Shown piece after piece: positions 26,951 through 35,767 of a stretch of DNA of 64,000 bases. The stretch is from Candidatus Fermentithermobacillaceae bacterium (GTDB lineage Bacteria; Bacillota; Sulfobacillia; Fermentithermobacillales; Fermentithermobacillaceae): assembly GCA_018052475.1 (NCBI GenBank), contig JAGPNG010000001.1, positions 81,506-145,505 of the forward strand, given 5' to 3'. A program made the position numbers and the translations under genes. The number at the start of each line of letters is the position of its first letter. Position 1 is the first letter of the stretch. The notes below the pieces were generated by a model, which saw nothing but the letters and a program-made list of their open reading frames with translations, made no database searches and had not been told where the DNA came from.

Positions 26951-27915
26951 CTGACTCTCCTTCCATCCAAAAACGCCTTCCCTTTGAACACTATTTCGCT
27001 GGTCTCATCAATTCCTTTTATGACGGCCTGATCGCCTCTTACCATCAAAACCTCTACCGGGCAGAAACGGGCATATGTCTTTTGTACTGTCAAAACCCCG
27101 ATTCGGCCGTCCTTTTGGACCAGACTTTGAGAAGGCACCACTATGCCTTCCTGCCTTCTGGTGACAAGAGATATGTGCGCAGTCCTTACGTATTCTTCCG
27201 GAGGCACCTCATCTATTTCACCTGAAATCACTGAGTATCCCGGCGGCTTTCCATCGATGACATCGGCTATGGTGCAGTTAGACAAAACGGTGTCACCGAC
27301 TTCGGCTCTGACTTTGTCGCCGACGACCAAATCCGGTCGGTTCTCGGTCATAAGAACGAGGTAGAACCTGACTTTGCTCCCTGAGACTATGCGGGCAATC
27401 ATCTCGCCCTCTGAAACGACCTGCCCATTTTCGACAACGACGGGTTGGGGGTTAGAAAGTTGGGACGCAAGTACAGAGATTTCTGAAGCATCCTTTCCGG
27501 ATAAGTCCAAAGAAGACAGAAGCAGATCTTCAACGACCATTTCATTAAAGAAAGTTCCTGACAAAGGAGATTTAACCTCTACCACATGGCCATCTACAAG
27601 AGATTCAATAGTGCATACTGTGCCGCCGCTTCTTACTGAATCGCCATTTTCGTGTCTGAACTCAATTTTGCCCGAAAGCGGAGCCACCAGGACTTCCTGG
27701 CCTCCGAGGAAAACTGCGCTACCCGATATCTTGTCTTCCAAGACTCCCGGCGTACCTCTGCCTATGGGCACAAACAAAGTGAGAAATGCGGACCGAAGAT
27801 AAGGCCACAACAATATCAGGCCAAGTAGGAGAATAACCATCACCACTCCTACGGTCTGCATCTTTTTCTTTAACTGCTTCTTCTTGTCGATTTTCTTTTT
27901 CTTTGTCTTAGCCAT
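26947..27915 (-). CDS. HlyD-like single-pass membrane protein of the division locus
   Basis: 322 residues from ATG 27915 (MAKTKKKKID): a very basic N-terminus, one membrane segment (about 20-42), then an extracellular part with PLSGKIEFRHENGDSVRSGG, a lipoyl/barrel-sandwich hybrid motif of membrane fusion proteins, and a late hairpin repeat (VEVLMVRGDQAVIKG). No ABC or RND partner is nearby. The frame runs on to 28005 with an extra hydrophobic stretch; a weak promoter (TTGACT, 17 bases, TACTCT on the - strand just upstream) fits the later start, although neither start has a good ribosome-binding site. It lies between ftsZ and yggS. Similar genes occur there in other Clostridia, so a role in envelope or division rather than efflux is plausible. 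Confidence 0.7.
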   Translation of the reverse strand: MAKTKKKKIDKKKQLKKKMQTVGVVMVILLLGLILLWPYLRSAFLTLFVPIGRGTPGVLEDKISGSAVFLGGQEVLVAPLSGKIEFRHENGDSVRSGGTVCTIESLVDGHVVEVKSPLSGTFFNEMVVEDLLLSSLDLSGKDASEISVLASQLSNPQPVVVENGQVVSEGEMIARIVSGSKVRFYLVLMTENRPDLVVGDKVRAEVGDTVLSNCTIADVIDGKPPGYSVISGEIDEVPPEEYVRTAHISLVTRRQEGIVVPSQSLVQKDGRIGVLTVQKTYARFCPVEVLMVRGDQAVIKGIDETSEIVFKGKAFLDGRRVR

Positions 27916-28067
27916 ATCATTTAGAGAGTATTGTACAACAAGTATGAAGTCAAGGAAGAACCTGCATTGGCGTAGAAGCGCAAAAACCAAAGCATAGGAA
28001 ATCAACGCCTGGTAGGGTCACGTAAAAAAGAGAACCCGCTATATCGACCGAGAACAATATCCTGAGC

Positions 28068-29129
28068 TCACCTCGGTTTTTCAGGCGACTTTGCTTTCCT
28101 CAAAAACGTAGGCACTTCAAGTAAGTCTCTTGTATCAATCTTTATGGTATCGTCTTCCGTTCTAAACACTCGCCGTGGGGTTGTGCTATCAAAACCGGTG
28201 GCTATAACAGTAATCTGAATGGTATCCTCGAGATTATCGTTGATCACAGCGCCAAAAATGATGTTGGCATCAGGATCTGCAGCCTGGCTTATGATGTCCG
28301 CCGCTTCGGTAACTTCGAAAAGCCCCAGGTCGGGTCCGCCTGTAACATTCATGAGTACTCCCTTGGCGCCTTCTATGCTGGTTTCAAGGAGAGGGCTTGC
28401 AATCGCCTGCATAGCAGCCTCTTTCGCTCTATTCTCACCTTGCGCCACCCCGATACCCATAAGGGCAGAACCTGTGTCCATCATTACGGTCCGGACGTCT
28501 GCAAAGTCTAGGTTGATCAGCCCGGGAACGCAGACTAGATCTGAGATTCCTTGAACCCCGTGGCGCAACACATCATCCGCCACCTTGAAAGCATCTAGAA
28601 TTGATGCATCCCTGGGGACTACCTGTAGAAGCCGATCGTTAGGTATAACGATCAAAGTGTCAACGCTATCTTTTAGTCTTTCGATCCCCTGGAGAGCCAC
28701 ATTCATCCTACGCCTCCCCTCAAAGGAAAAAGGCTTAGTGACTACCCCTACTGTTAGAGCCCCGACTTCGCGGGCTACCTGTGCAATTACAGGAGCTCCA
28801 CCCGTGCCTGTTCCACCACCCATACCGGCGGTGATAAAGATCATGTCCGCGCCTTTAAGATACTCCACGATCTCATCTTTCGATTCCTCGGCAGCTTTTT
28901 CGCCCACTTCAGGGTTTGCGCCCGCGCCCAAACCTCTTGTTATATTCTCGCCAATCTGGAGTTTTATGGGGGCCCTGGATAAATTGAGTGCCTGGGCGTC
29001 AGTATTGATGCAGATAAAGTCCACTCCCTTAATTCCTGAATCGATCATTCTGTTAACCGCATTTGTGCCGCCGCCGCCAACCCCTACCACCTTCAAATTT
29101 GCATATCTGGGCTGTTCTTCAATCATCAT
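28068..29129 (-). CDS. ftsZ: Cell-division GTPase FtsZ
   Basis: About 353 residues. [14 protein letters not shown] near the N-terminus, the tubulin signature [12 protein letters not shown] (about 102-113), [11 protein letters not shown], and a C-terminal conserved peptide [11 protein letters not shown]. It polymerises into the Z-ring. The unstructured linker is short, about 20 residues. No ftsA gene precedes it; sbp, DUF881 and ftsQ do. GAGGGGAG upstream of the ATG pair supports the start. Confidence 0.97.
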   Translation of the reverse strand: MMIEEQPRYANLKVVGVGGGGTNAVNRMIDSGIKGVDFICINTDAQALNLSRAPIKLQIGENITRGLGAGANPEVGEKAAEESKDEIVEYLKGADMIFITAGMGGGTGTGGAPVIAQVAREVGALTVGVVTKPFSFEGRRRMNVALQGIERLKDSVDTLIVIPNDRLLQVVPRDASILDAFKVADDVLRHGVQGISDLVCVPGLINLDFADVRTVMMDTGSALMGIGVAQGENRAKEAAMQAIASPLLETSIEGAKGVLMNVTGGPDLGLFEVTEAADIISQAADPDANIIFGAVINDNLEDTIQITVIATGFDSTTPRRVFRTEDDTIKIDTRDLLEVPTFLRKAKSPEKPR

Positions 29130-29176
29130 CACCCACTCCCCTCTTCACCTCAGAAACTGTTTTCAACGACAATGGT

Positions 29177-29575
29177 TTATTTACCTTCATCCTTTTCCGC
29201 AATCGTAATCGTAGTATCGGCCTGCTCTTGAGCCTTCTCTCTGGTTAGATTCCTGAGGATGAGTCGCCTTATCATTCCTACGTTGTTAAATATCCTAATA
29301 CCCAGAGCCACAACCGCAGCAAGATACAATTCTATACCCAGAACATCACCTACATACACAAAAACCGCAGACAAAATGGTATTTCCCAAGAACCCTGTGA
29401 CAAAAATCATAGTATCAAAATCGCCTTCGAGACTAGCCCTCAGACCGCCAAGAGAGGTATCTACGCCCGCCAAAAGACTGACTGCAAGATATCGGGCAAG
29501 TATTGGCGGTATTTGCCACGGGATTTTGAGACCGATCAAGATCCCTATAACCAAAGCCATCAAAAAGTACAACAT
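29177..29575 (-). CDS. sbp: Small basic protein Sbp (DUF1290)
   Basis: 132 residues with three to four hydrophobic segments. The sequence IPPILARYLAVSLLAGVDTS, the GDFD motif and ELYLAAVVALGIRIFNN are typical of DUF1290, the Bacillus Sbp protein encoded just upstream of ftsAZ. Function is unknown. GAGGGGT lies seven bases before the ATG. It is 47 bases before ftsZ and five bases after DUF881. Confidence 0.9.
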   Translation of the reverse strand: MLYFLMALVIGILIGLKIPWQIPPILARYLAVSLLAGVDTSLGGLRASLEGDFDTMIFVTGFLGNTILSAVFVYVGDVLGIELYLAAVVALGIRIFNNVGMIRRLILRNLTREKAQEQADTTITIAEKDEGK

Positions 29576-29580
29576 TGCAC

Positions 29581-30303
29581 TTACCCCTCTTTTTTAACCG
29601 GTTGTGCGAATTTGAAATTCACGGACCCGCTGTACGCCGGCAATACAACTTCTTCCTCCACCTTGATCTTCACCTCAATACCCCATAGCCCCAGGTTATC
29701 AACGACACCTCCGCGCATCTTAAGAGCCGCCTCAAGCACGCTTGAATCTCCAATGGCCTGTATAAGAATGGGCGGCGCCACTCTGTTACCGTTAACCATG
29801 ATTACGGGACCCACACAACGGACCTCGGTAGTTGCCACTACACGTTGGCCATTAATGCACATAGCCTCAGCACCGGCGGCAAACAACTCATTGACCACGG
29901 CTAGAATGTCATCATCATGGATAATGAAGAGGTTGGGATCCTGGCCCGAACCCACCGGCTTCTGGGCATCATTCATCTCAACCGTTACTCCCGGGCCTTT
30001 CACCTCGACAAGCCCTGCTAATATCCGTGCCTTTATGAGTTCTTCCTGGAGCGCTTTTACGTCAGCCTGCCCCGCCATAATCTCAGCTACCCGATCACGC
30101 AAGACCTGGACTTCCTCTTTAAGTCTGTCCCTTTCCTCTTCGGTGATCTTAAGCAGCAATGAAAGTTCTTCCGAACGCTGATGATACACATTTGCATCAA
30201 TAGATGGGCGCACCCTAAATTGGGTCGCAAGCATAAATCCGAATAATAGGAAAATAATGGCCAATGCCGCCTGGGAACCACGCTTGGTCAAGGTTCTCAC
30301 CAC
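29581..30303 (-). CDS. DUF881 protein (YlxW/YlxX-like)
   Basis: 240 residues: one N-terminal membrane segment (about 11-28), a coiled coil (about 40-90, ELSLLLKITEEERDRLKEEV) and a C-terminal DUF881 domain containing VKGPGVTVEMND, AVVNELFAAGAEAMCINGQR and GNRVAPPILIQAIG. Bacillus has two such proteins (YlxW, YlxX) between divIB and sbp; here there is one. Function unknown; an extracytoplasmic role near the divisome is inferred from location. Confidence 0.88.
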   Translation of the reverse strand: MVRTLTKRGSQAALAIIFLLFGFMLATQFRVRPSIDANVYHQRSEELSLLLKITEEERDRLKEEVQVLRDRVAEIMAGQADVKALQEELIKARILAGLVEVKGPGVTVEMNDAQKPVGSGQDPNLFIIHDDDILAVVNELFAAGAEAMCINGQRVVATTEVRCVGPVIMVNGNRVAPPILIQAIGDSSVLEAALKMRGGVVDNLGLWGIEVKIKVEEEVVLPAYSGSVNFKFAQPVKKEG

Positions 30304-30312
30304 CTTTCTGTG

Positions 30313-31104
30313 CTACCTCAGTTTAACTGCCTGTTTGTCAAAACGCAAATCGATATACTCCGCGATTTTGTCCTCTGATTCCAGTTCACAAAGTATGGAC
30401 TCTAGCACCGCTAGCACAGTTTCAGAATCGGGCTTTTCTTTACCCATAAAGACCTTACATCCATCATCAAGTATAATCGAACACTCTTCATTTTGGACGT
30501 TAACTTCGATCATTTTGCTTCGTGTTACCGGTCCAACACCCAAAATCACTTCCAGAGCCCAACCACATTCCGCTGAACTCAGGAATTGGCCCGGAGCGAC
30601 CGGCCCTTGGATCCCGGTCATGGCGATTAACCCTCCGGATGTTCCGTCATCTTCCTCGAGGACACGTCCGTCTTTATCTATCAACCAGACCACGCCGTCT
30701 ATAGGCGCAAACGCGACAGGCACGCGCTCAACTATATCTATATGCAAAGTATCAGGTAGTTTCTTGCTACAGCTTGCGCGTTCGATCCATGGACACCCCT
30801 CAAGAGACCTTTCGATTTTCTCTAGATCCAAAGCAAAGATGTTATCAGACCACTGAACGCATCTCGCCAACACCTCATCACGTTGGACACGGGAAATCCC
30901 TGTTATAGCATAGTTTCTCACGCAAAACATAGGCGACCACCAAAGAAACAAAAACACGCCAATAAGGATAAAAAACACAGTTACAAAAGCCCAGGGTATA
31001 TCAGGTCCTTTGTATTCAAGTTCTTCGGCGTCTCGGTTTTTGGATCTGTGTCTAGTTTCGACCAATCTCTCCTTGTCATTTCCTTTCATAAAACAGTAGG
31101 TCAA
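30313..31104 (-). CDS. ftsQ: Cell-division protein FtsQ/DivIB
   Basis: 263 residues: basic cytoplasmic N-terminus, one membrane segment (about 36-56), then a POTRA domain (VRNYAITGISRVQRDEVLARC) and the FtsQ beta domain (ERVPVAFAPIDGVVWLIDKDGRVLEE). It links FtsL/FtsB with the septal synthases. murC lies ten bases upstream. The start is uncertain: TTG 31104 and ATG 31089 both lack a good ribosome-binding site. Confidence 0.87.
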   Translation of the reverse strand: MTYCFMKGNDKERLVETRHRSKNRDAEELEYKGPDIPWAFVTVFFILIGVFLFLWWSPMFCVRNYAITGISRVQRDEVLARCVQWSDNIFALDLEKIERSLEGCPWIERASCSKKLPDTLHIDIVERVPVAFAPIDGVVWLIDKDGRVLEEDDGTSGGLIAMTGIQGPVAPGQFLSSAECGWALEVILGVGPVTRSKMIEVNVQNEECSIILDDGCKVFMGKEKPDSETVLAVLESILCELESEDKIAEYIDLRFDKQAVKLR

Positions 31105-31113
31105 ACAGAAAAA

Positions 31114-32469
31114 CTAATCCAACAAACGACGCAGCACATCGTGAACTCTCCATATGTCACCCGCTCCCATAGTCATTATTACGTCTCCTTGGCGAGCAAG
31201 GCTCGCTGCGGTGCGGGCAGCTTCTACCATTTCATCTATCTGAAAAACACACTGATTCCCGAAAGACCGTACTGCTTCGGTTATGACTTGCGCCTTCGTT
31301 TGGGGATCCTCGTTCTCCCCGGGCCCAACGTATATCTCAGTGATTATCAAGGCATCGGCTTTTCTAAAAGCAGGGCCAAACTCGTCATGTAGGAGCCTCG
31401 TACGAGAATATCTATGCGGTTGGAAAATCACGATGAGCCTGGAGCCGGGCAAGGTATCTTTTACTGCATCCAGCGCGGCTTCGATTTCTCTAGGGTGATG
31501 GGCAAAATCATCAATAACCAATACTCCACCGAATTCGCCTATTCGTTCAAGTCGCCGCTTTACGCCGGGAAATGACTCCAGATGCCTACATGCATCATCC
31601 GCCTGGATTCCGATGCCGTTTACAGCCGCAATCGCTCCCAAAGCATTCTGAATATTGTAGAGCCCGGGTATTCCAAGCCGCATCTTAGAAACGACCTCAC
31701 CTTCTCGTTCAACCAAGCAGGTACTCCCCCAGCCATCAGCAGATATGTCCTTCACCCGCCAAATCGCGTCATTTTCAACGGCGTATGAAACTGCATCAGG
31801 ATGATCTTTAATCCATCCCCTAAGAAACTCGTTGTCTGTACAGACGATATTCTTGCCGCCACATGACGTATTCTCTAGGTATGAGCGAAATGCATCCTTT
31901 AGAGATTCAAATGAACCCCAATAGTCTAGGTGATCTTTATCTACGTTTGTAACTACACTAATGTCCCCTTTTGCCTTGAGAAAAGAGCCATCGCTCTCAT
32001 CTGTCTCAACAACGGCATATGGCCCGTTTCCCAATTTTGCGTTGCCCCTATCTCCAATTTGACCGCCGACCAGGTATGTGGGATCCACTCCGGCTTCCTC
32101 CATCACCCAGGCGATCATAGAAGAAGTAGTCGTTTTGCCATGAGCGCCTGCGACTGTCACAAGTTTCTTGTCTCGTACTGCCCAAAGTAGCATATCCATC
32201 CGATGGACGATGGGTATCCCTCTTCTCTTCGCCTCTAGGACTTCCGGATTGTCCTCAGATATGGCGGAAGACACCACGACCACATCAGGATCTATAATGT
32301 TCTCCCTGCTGTGGCCTATGCAAACACGAGCGCCAAGTTTGCGAAGCCCATCTGTTGTGCTGCTCGACTTCATGTCCGATCCTGAAACCTCAAAACCTTG
32401 TTCTATGAGGATGCGGGCTATACCTGACATGCCTTGTCCCCCAATTGCAACGAAATGAACTTTATTCAC
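31114..32469 (-). CDS. murC: UDP-N-acetylmuramate-L-alanine ligase
   Basis: About 451 residues from GTG 32469. The N-terminal Rossmann motif VHFVAIGGQGMSGIA and Mur-ligase P-loop GAHGKTTTSSM are followed by ETDESDGSF and DDFAHHPREI, which together identify MurC. It adds L-Ala to UDP-MurNAc. The longest frame begins at 32550, but that would extend into murG; GAGGG six to seven bases before GTG 32469 gives the conserved N-terminus. murB does not follow it, unlike in many Clostridia. Confidence 0.95.
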   Translation of the reverse strand: MNKVHFVAIGGQGMSGIARILIEQGFEVSGSDMKSSSTTDGLRKLGARVCIGHSRENIIDPDVVVVSSAISEDNPEVLEAKRRGIPIVHRMDMLLWAVRDKKLVTVAGAHGKTTTSSMIAWVMEEAGVDPTYLVGGQIGDRGNAKLGNGPYAVVETDESDGSFLKAKGDISVVTNVDKDHLDYWGSFESLKDAFRSYLENTSCGGKNIVCTDNEFLRGWIKDHPDAVSYAVENDAIWRVKDISADGWGSTCLVEREGEVVSKMRLGIPGLYNIQNALGAIAAVNGIGIQADDACRHLESFPGVKRRLERIGEFGGVLVIDDFAHHPREIEAALDAVKDTLPGSRLIVIFQPHRYSRTRLLHDEFGPAFRKADALIITEIYVGPGENEDPQTKAQVITEAVRSFGNQCVFQIDEMVEAARTAASLARQGDVIMTMGAGDIWRVHDVLRRLLD

Positions 32470-32491
32470 CGTCCACCCTCTTTTCTCGGAA

Positions 32492-33613
32492 TCACTTCTT
32501 CGTCCTTTCGACCATTTCCACCAAATACTGAGCGATCTCTTCCGAAGCATTCGGTTTTCCTATACTCCCGGAAGCCTTCCTCATGGCCTCAACCACATCT
32601 CTGTCCTTGACCAGCCGGAAAAAAGAATCTCTGATCTGACGTATCGAATCCGAGCACTCTCTGACAACTACGGCGGCGCCTTCAGTCTCTAGGGCTCTCG
32701 CGTTATATTCTTGGTGATTCCCGGCCACATTTGGTGATGGCACTATAATTGAAGGTAATCCCAGAGCCGTAATCTCAGCTAGTGTCATGCCGCCAGCTCT
32801 TGACAAAACCAAATCACAGGAGTGGTATGCCATCTCCATGTTGTAGACAAATGGTCTCAGCACGACGTTGGATGTCCTTGCCCCCGACCCGTCGGCTTCG
32901 GCAACAGCATTAAGGCGGCTAACCGTTTCTTCATAGTACCGTGAACCGGTTATTAGTAGCATCTGTATGCTGTCATCCATCTCGCTGGCTATGGTTATCG
33001 CGGCCTCTATGATACTCTCGGCGCCCCTCGAACCTCCTAAGACCAGCAACGTAAAACGCTCGTCTAAGCCAAAAAACGCCCGTGCTTCATCGCGGGAAAC
33101 TGAAAACAGTATCTCTCTTACTGGGTTTCCGGTCACTTTCACGTTAGCCGACTTGGGGAAATACTGAAGCGAATACTCCCATGCCGCAAAAGTGACGTCT
33201 ACCATCTTTGACAGGTAAAGATTTGTCTTCCCCGGAATAGCATTTTGTTCTTGAATCGCGCATGGGATGCCCATGAGCCTTGCTGCCAAGACAACGGGCC
33301 CCGACACATAGCCACCGGTACCTAAGACTACGTCCGGACGATATGCATGGAAAATCCGTCTTGCATCGCTTACACCTAAGGCCGCATTCCAGACTCCTTT
33401 TAGAGCAACAATGGGCGATTTTCCAACTATGCCAGACGATCTAATCGCTTCAAAACGCAAACCTTCTCTAGGTACCAGCGAACTCTCCATACCGGAACCT
33501 GTACCTATGTACAGTACACAAGAAGTAGGCACGATCTTCCGGATGCTCTTTCCAACAGCTATAGCAGGGTAAATGTGACCACCTGTACCTCCTCCGGTCA
33601 CTATACATCTCAT
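32492..33613 (-). CDS. murG: MurG N-acetylglucosaminyltransferase (lipid II synthesis)
   Basis: 373 residues from ATG 33613 (MRCIVTGGGTGGHIYPAIAV). The GGGTGGH loop, VLGTGGYVSGP, QEQNAIPGKTN, LLVLGGSRGA and SRAGGMTLAEI are GT28/MurG landmarks. It adds GlcNAc to lipid I on the inner membrane face. The frame continues to 33652 into ftsW; a GGAG about 11 bases from ATG 33613 supports the shorter form, leaving seven bases after ftsW. Confidence 0.95.
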   Translation of the reverse strand: MRCIVTGGGTGGHIYPAIAVGKSIRKIVPTSCVLYIGTGSGMESSLVPREGLRFEAIRSSGIVGKSPIVALKGVWNAALGVSDARRIFHAYRPDVVLGTGGYVSGPVVLAARLMGIPCAIQEQNAIPGKTNLYLSKMVDVTFAAWEYSLQYFPKSANVKVTGNPVREILFSVSRDEARAFFGLDERFTLLVLGGSRGAESIIEAAITIASEMDDSIQMLLITGSRYYEETVSRLNAVAEADGSGARTSNVVLRPFVYNMEMAYHSCDLVLSRAGGMTLAEITALGLPSIIVPSPNVAGNHQEYNARALETEGAAVVVRECSDSIRQIRDSFFRLVKDRDVVEAMRKASGSIGKPNASEEIAQYLVEMVERTKK

Positions 33614-33620
33614 CTGGCAG

Positions 33621-34760
33621 TCAACTCCTATCAACCGTATATCTGGAAACATTCAATAATATACCTACACTGCTAAGCGACATAAGCAACGATGAGCCGC
33701 CATAGCTTATGAAAGGCAAGGTTATCCCGGTAATGGGTAGAACACCTGTAGACACGCCCATATTCACTGCAGCTTGAATGACCACCCCCGAGGTGAGACC
33801 GGCTGCCAACAGACAAGAAAACCTATCAGGGGCGTTCATCGCAATAGTGTATCCTCTCCACGCTATGATTACAAATAACCCTACGACAAGGGACGTCCCA
33901 AAGAACCCCAGTTCTTCTCCAATGACCGAAAACACGAAATCGGTATCTGCCTGAGGAAGATAAAACCCCTTCTGTCGTGACAAACCTATACCTTGGCCAA
34001 ACAACCCCCCGCTGCCAAAAGCATATAGCGACTGGATTACTTGGTACCCGGACCCCAGCGGGTCTTCCCAAGGGTTACGGAACGCCAAAAGACGCGTTCT
34101 CATGTAATCCTCGGCCATTATGACCTTATAGACAATCGGTGTGGCTAGTGCGGCCAACCCAACCAAATACCAAACATTGGCACCTGCGATGAACAAAACA
34201 AGAACAGAATTAGCAGCAAGGATCGTTGAGGTTCCCAAGTCAGGTTCCATCAAGATCAACCCCGCCGTAGCTCCTACGAGCAAAAGATACGGCACAAGAT
34301 CTTTGGCGAGCCGCACACCGCCTCTTTTCCTTCCAAGTTGATCTGCGAGAAATAACACTGTAGTCGTCTTGGCCAATTCCGCCGGTTGAAACCCCAGATT
34401 CCCAACACCTAGCCATCGCCTAGAACCCTCTCTTAGTTGACCTATGCCAGGCACTAAAACGACAGTCAAAAGCACAAGAGATACCCCATACACCAGAGGA
34501 ATTACTTTTCTGTATCGCCAACAGTCAAAGTTCATGAAAAAAAACATCGAAATCAGGCCAAGGACGGCCCACATTCCTTGCCTCTTAATGAAATAGTAGG
34601 CAGTATCATAAAACCGCAGAGATCGTGGCATACTTGCAGAAAACACCATGACAATGCCCAAAGCCAAAAGAGTGAGCACTGAAAAAAACAAGGTATAGTC
34701 TGGATTACCTCTTTGTACAGTATTGGCGTTTTTAACTTTCTTCATGTCCCTAAAGGCCAC
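33621..34760 (-). CDS. ftsW: SEDS peptidoglycan polymerase FtsW
   Basis: 379 residues with about ten membrane segments. KRQGMWAVLG, EPDLGTSTI, DTDFVFSVIGEELGF and the C-terminal GITLPFISYGGSSLL are SEDS hallmarks. FtsW polymerises lipid II with its class B PBP partner, probably the transpeptidase encoded six genes upstream. GTG 34760 or ATG 34745 could be the start. In many dcw clusters murD precedes ftsW; here mraY does, separated by seven bases. Confidence 0.94.
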   Translation of the reverse strand: MAFRDMKKVKNANTVQRGNPDYTLFFSVLTLLALGIVMVFSASMPRSLRFYDTAYYFIKRQGMWAVLGLISMFFFMNFDCWRYRKVIPLVYGVSLVLLTVVLVPGIGQLREGSRRWLGVGNLGFQPAELAKTTTVLFLADQLGRKRGGVRLAKDLVPYLLLVGATAGLILMEPDLGTSTILAANSVLVLFIAGANVWYLVGLAALATPIVYKVIMAEDYMRTRLLAFRNPWEDPLGSGYQVIQSLYAFGSGGLFGQGIGLSRQKGFYLPQADTDFVFSVIGEELGFFGTSLVVGLFVIIAWRGYTIAMNAPDRFSCLLAAGLTSGVVIQAAVNMGVSTGVLPITGITLPFISYGGSSLLMSLSSVGILLNVSRYTVDRS

Positions 34761-34767
34761 CTTTGCT

Positions 34768-35760
34768 TCAGATACCGAGTAAGGATGCCACCCCTATGAT
34801 TGCCATGACAAAGGAAAAGCACCAAAAAAGGAGAACTACCTTCCGTTCGTTCCAACCTAGCAGTTCAAAGTGATGATGTATAGGAGTCATCTTGAAAATC
34901 CGCTTCCCAAACAGCTGAAAAGATGCCACTTGCAAGATGACGGAAACGACCTCTACAAACTGCACTGCAACGATGAAAGGAAACACCATCTCGGTTCGAG
35001 TGCAGATAGCAAAACCGGCAAGAAGACCCCCGAGAGCAAGAGAACCGAGGTCCCCCATAAACACTTTTGCAGGGTGATGATTGTAGTAAAAAAACCCTAG
35101 CAAAGCACCTACTGAGCAAAGAGCTAAGGAACTCAAACCGCCTATCGCCTTCCCGTACGCAGGAGAAATAATGAACGTGATTATAACGAAATATGCCAGA
35201 AGTCCGATAGACGCAACGCCTGCTGCCAGACCGTCAAGACCATCGGTGAAATTCATACCGTTTGCCGTTCCTAAGATGAGGACTAGCGCAAAGAGCGGAT
35301 ACAACCATCCCATGTCCCAGGTACTACCGCTAAAAGGTAGAATTACCCTGGCATTCATCTCGGGCACACCCCACAAGAACAACACCGCAAAAAGAAACTG
35401 CAAAGCGAACTTCTCTCTGGCCCTGAGACCCAAAGAACGCCCCAATTTCACCTTTCTATAGTCATCTATGAAACCTATAAGACCGTAAGACACCATAAGA
35501 CCGAGTATGAGTAGTTCTTCTTTAGACGGGATTGTCTTTTTGTACAAATACACAATGACTCTTGAAACAATGATCGCAGAAATGAATATGATACCACCCA
35601 TAGTGGGGGTCCCCGATTTCTTCTTATGAGATTCGGGACCTTCTGGCCTTATCTGCTGTCCAACGTTAAGTTCCTCAAGTCTTGGTATGAGGAATCTACC
35701 AAAAACCAAAGATAATAAGAGCCCCAATAGTAAAGACAAAGATATTTCTCCGCCATCCAT
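34768..35760 (-). CDS. mraY: Phospho-MurNAc-pentapeptide translocase
   Basis: About 330 residues, ten membrane segments. GTPTMGGI, GFIDDYRKV, GTANGMNFTDGLDGLA and the HHHFELLGW motif carry the catalytic Asp and His residues of MraY. It makes lipid I from UDP-MurNAc-pentapeptide. The longest frame begins at GTG 35781 inside murF; ATG 35760, just after the murF stop with GGGG upstream, is more likely. Confidence 0.95.
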   Translation of the reverse strand: MDGGEISLSLLLGLLLSLVFGRFLIPRLEELNVGQQIRPEGPESHKKKSGTPTMGGIIFISAIIVSRVIVYLYKKTIPSKEELLILGLMVSYGLIGFIDDYRKVKLGRSLGLRAREKFALQFLFAVLFLWGVPEMNARVILPFSGSTWDMGWLYPLFALVLILGTANGMNFTDGLDGLAAGVASIGLLAYFVIITFIISPAYGKAIGGLSSLALCSVGALLGFFYYNHHPAKVFMGDLGSLALGGLLAGFAICTRTEMVFPFIVAVQFVEVVSVILQVASFQLFGKRIFKMTPIHHHFELLGWNERKVVLLFWCFSFVMAIIGVASLLGI

Positions 35761-35767
35761 ATAGCCA

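Noticed and set aside
26947-27915. HlyD-like gene as part of a drug-efflux system
   Set aside because: No ABC, MFS or RND transporter gene is nearby, and the gene is coupled to yggS inside a division operon.
28585-30856. Long + strand frames of about 200 codons opposite ftsZ, sbp, DUF881 and ftsQ
   Set aside because: These are shadows of the division genes: Ser/Thr/Pro-rich products, no Shine-Dalgarno, and the - strand genes match known families over full length.
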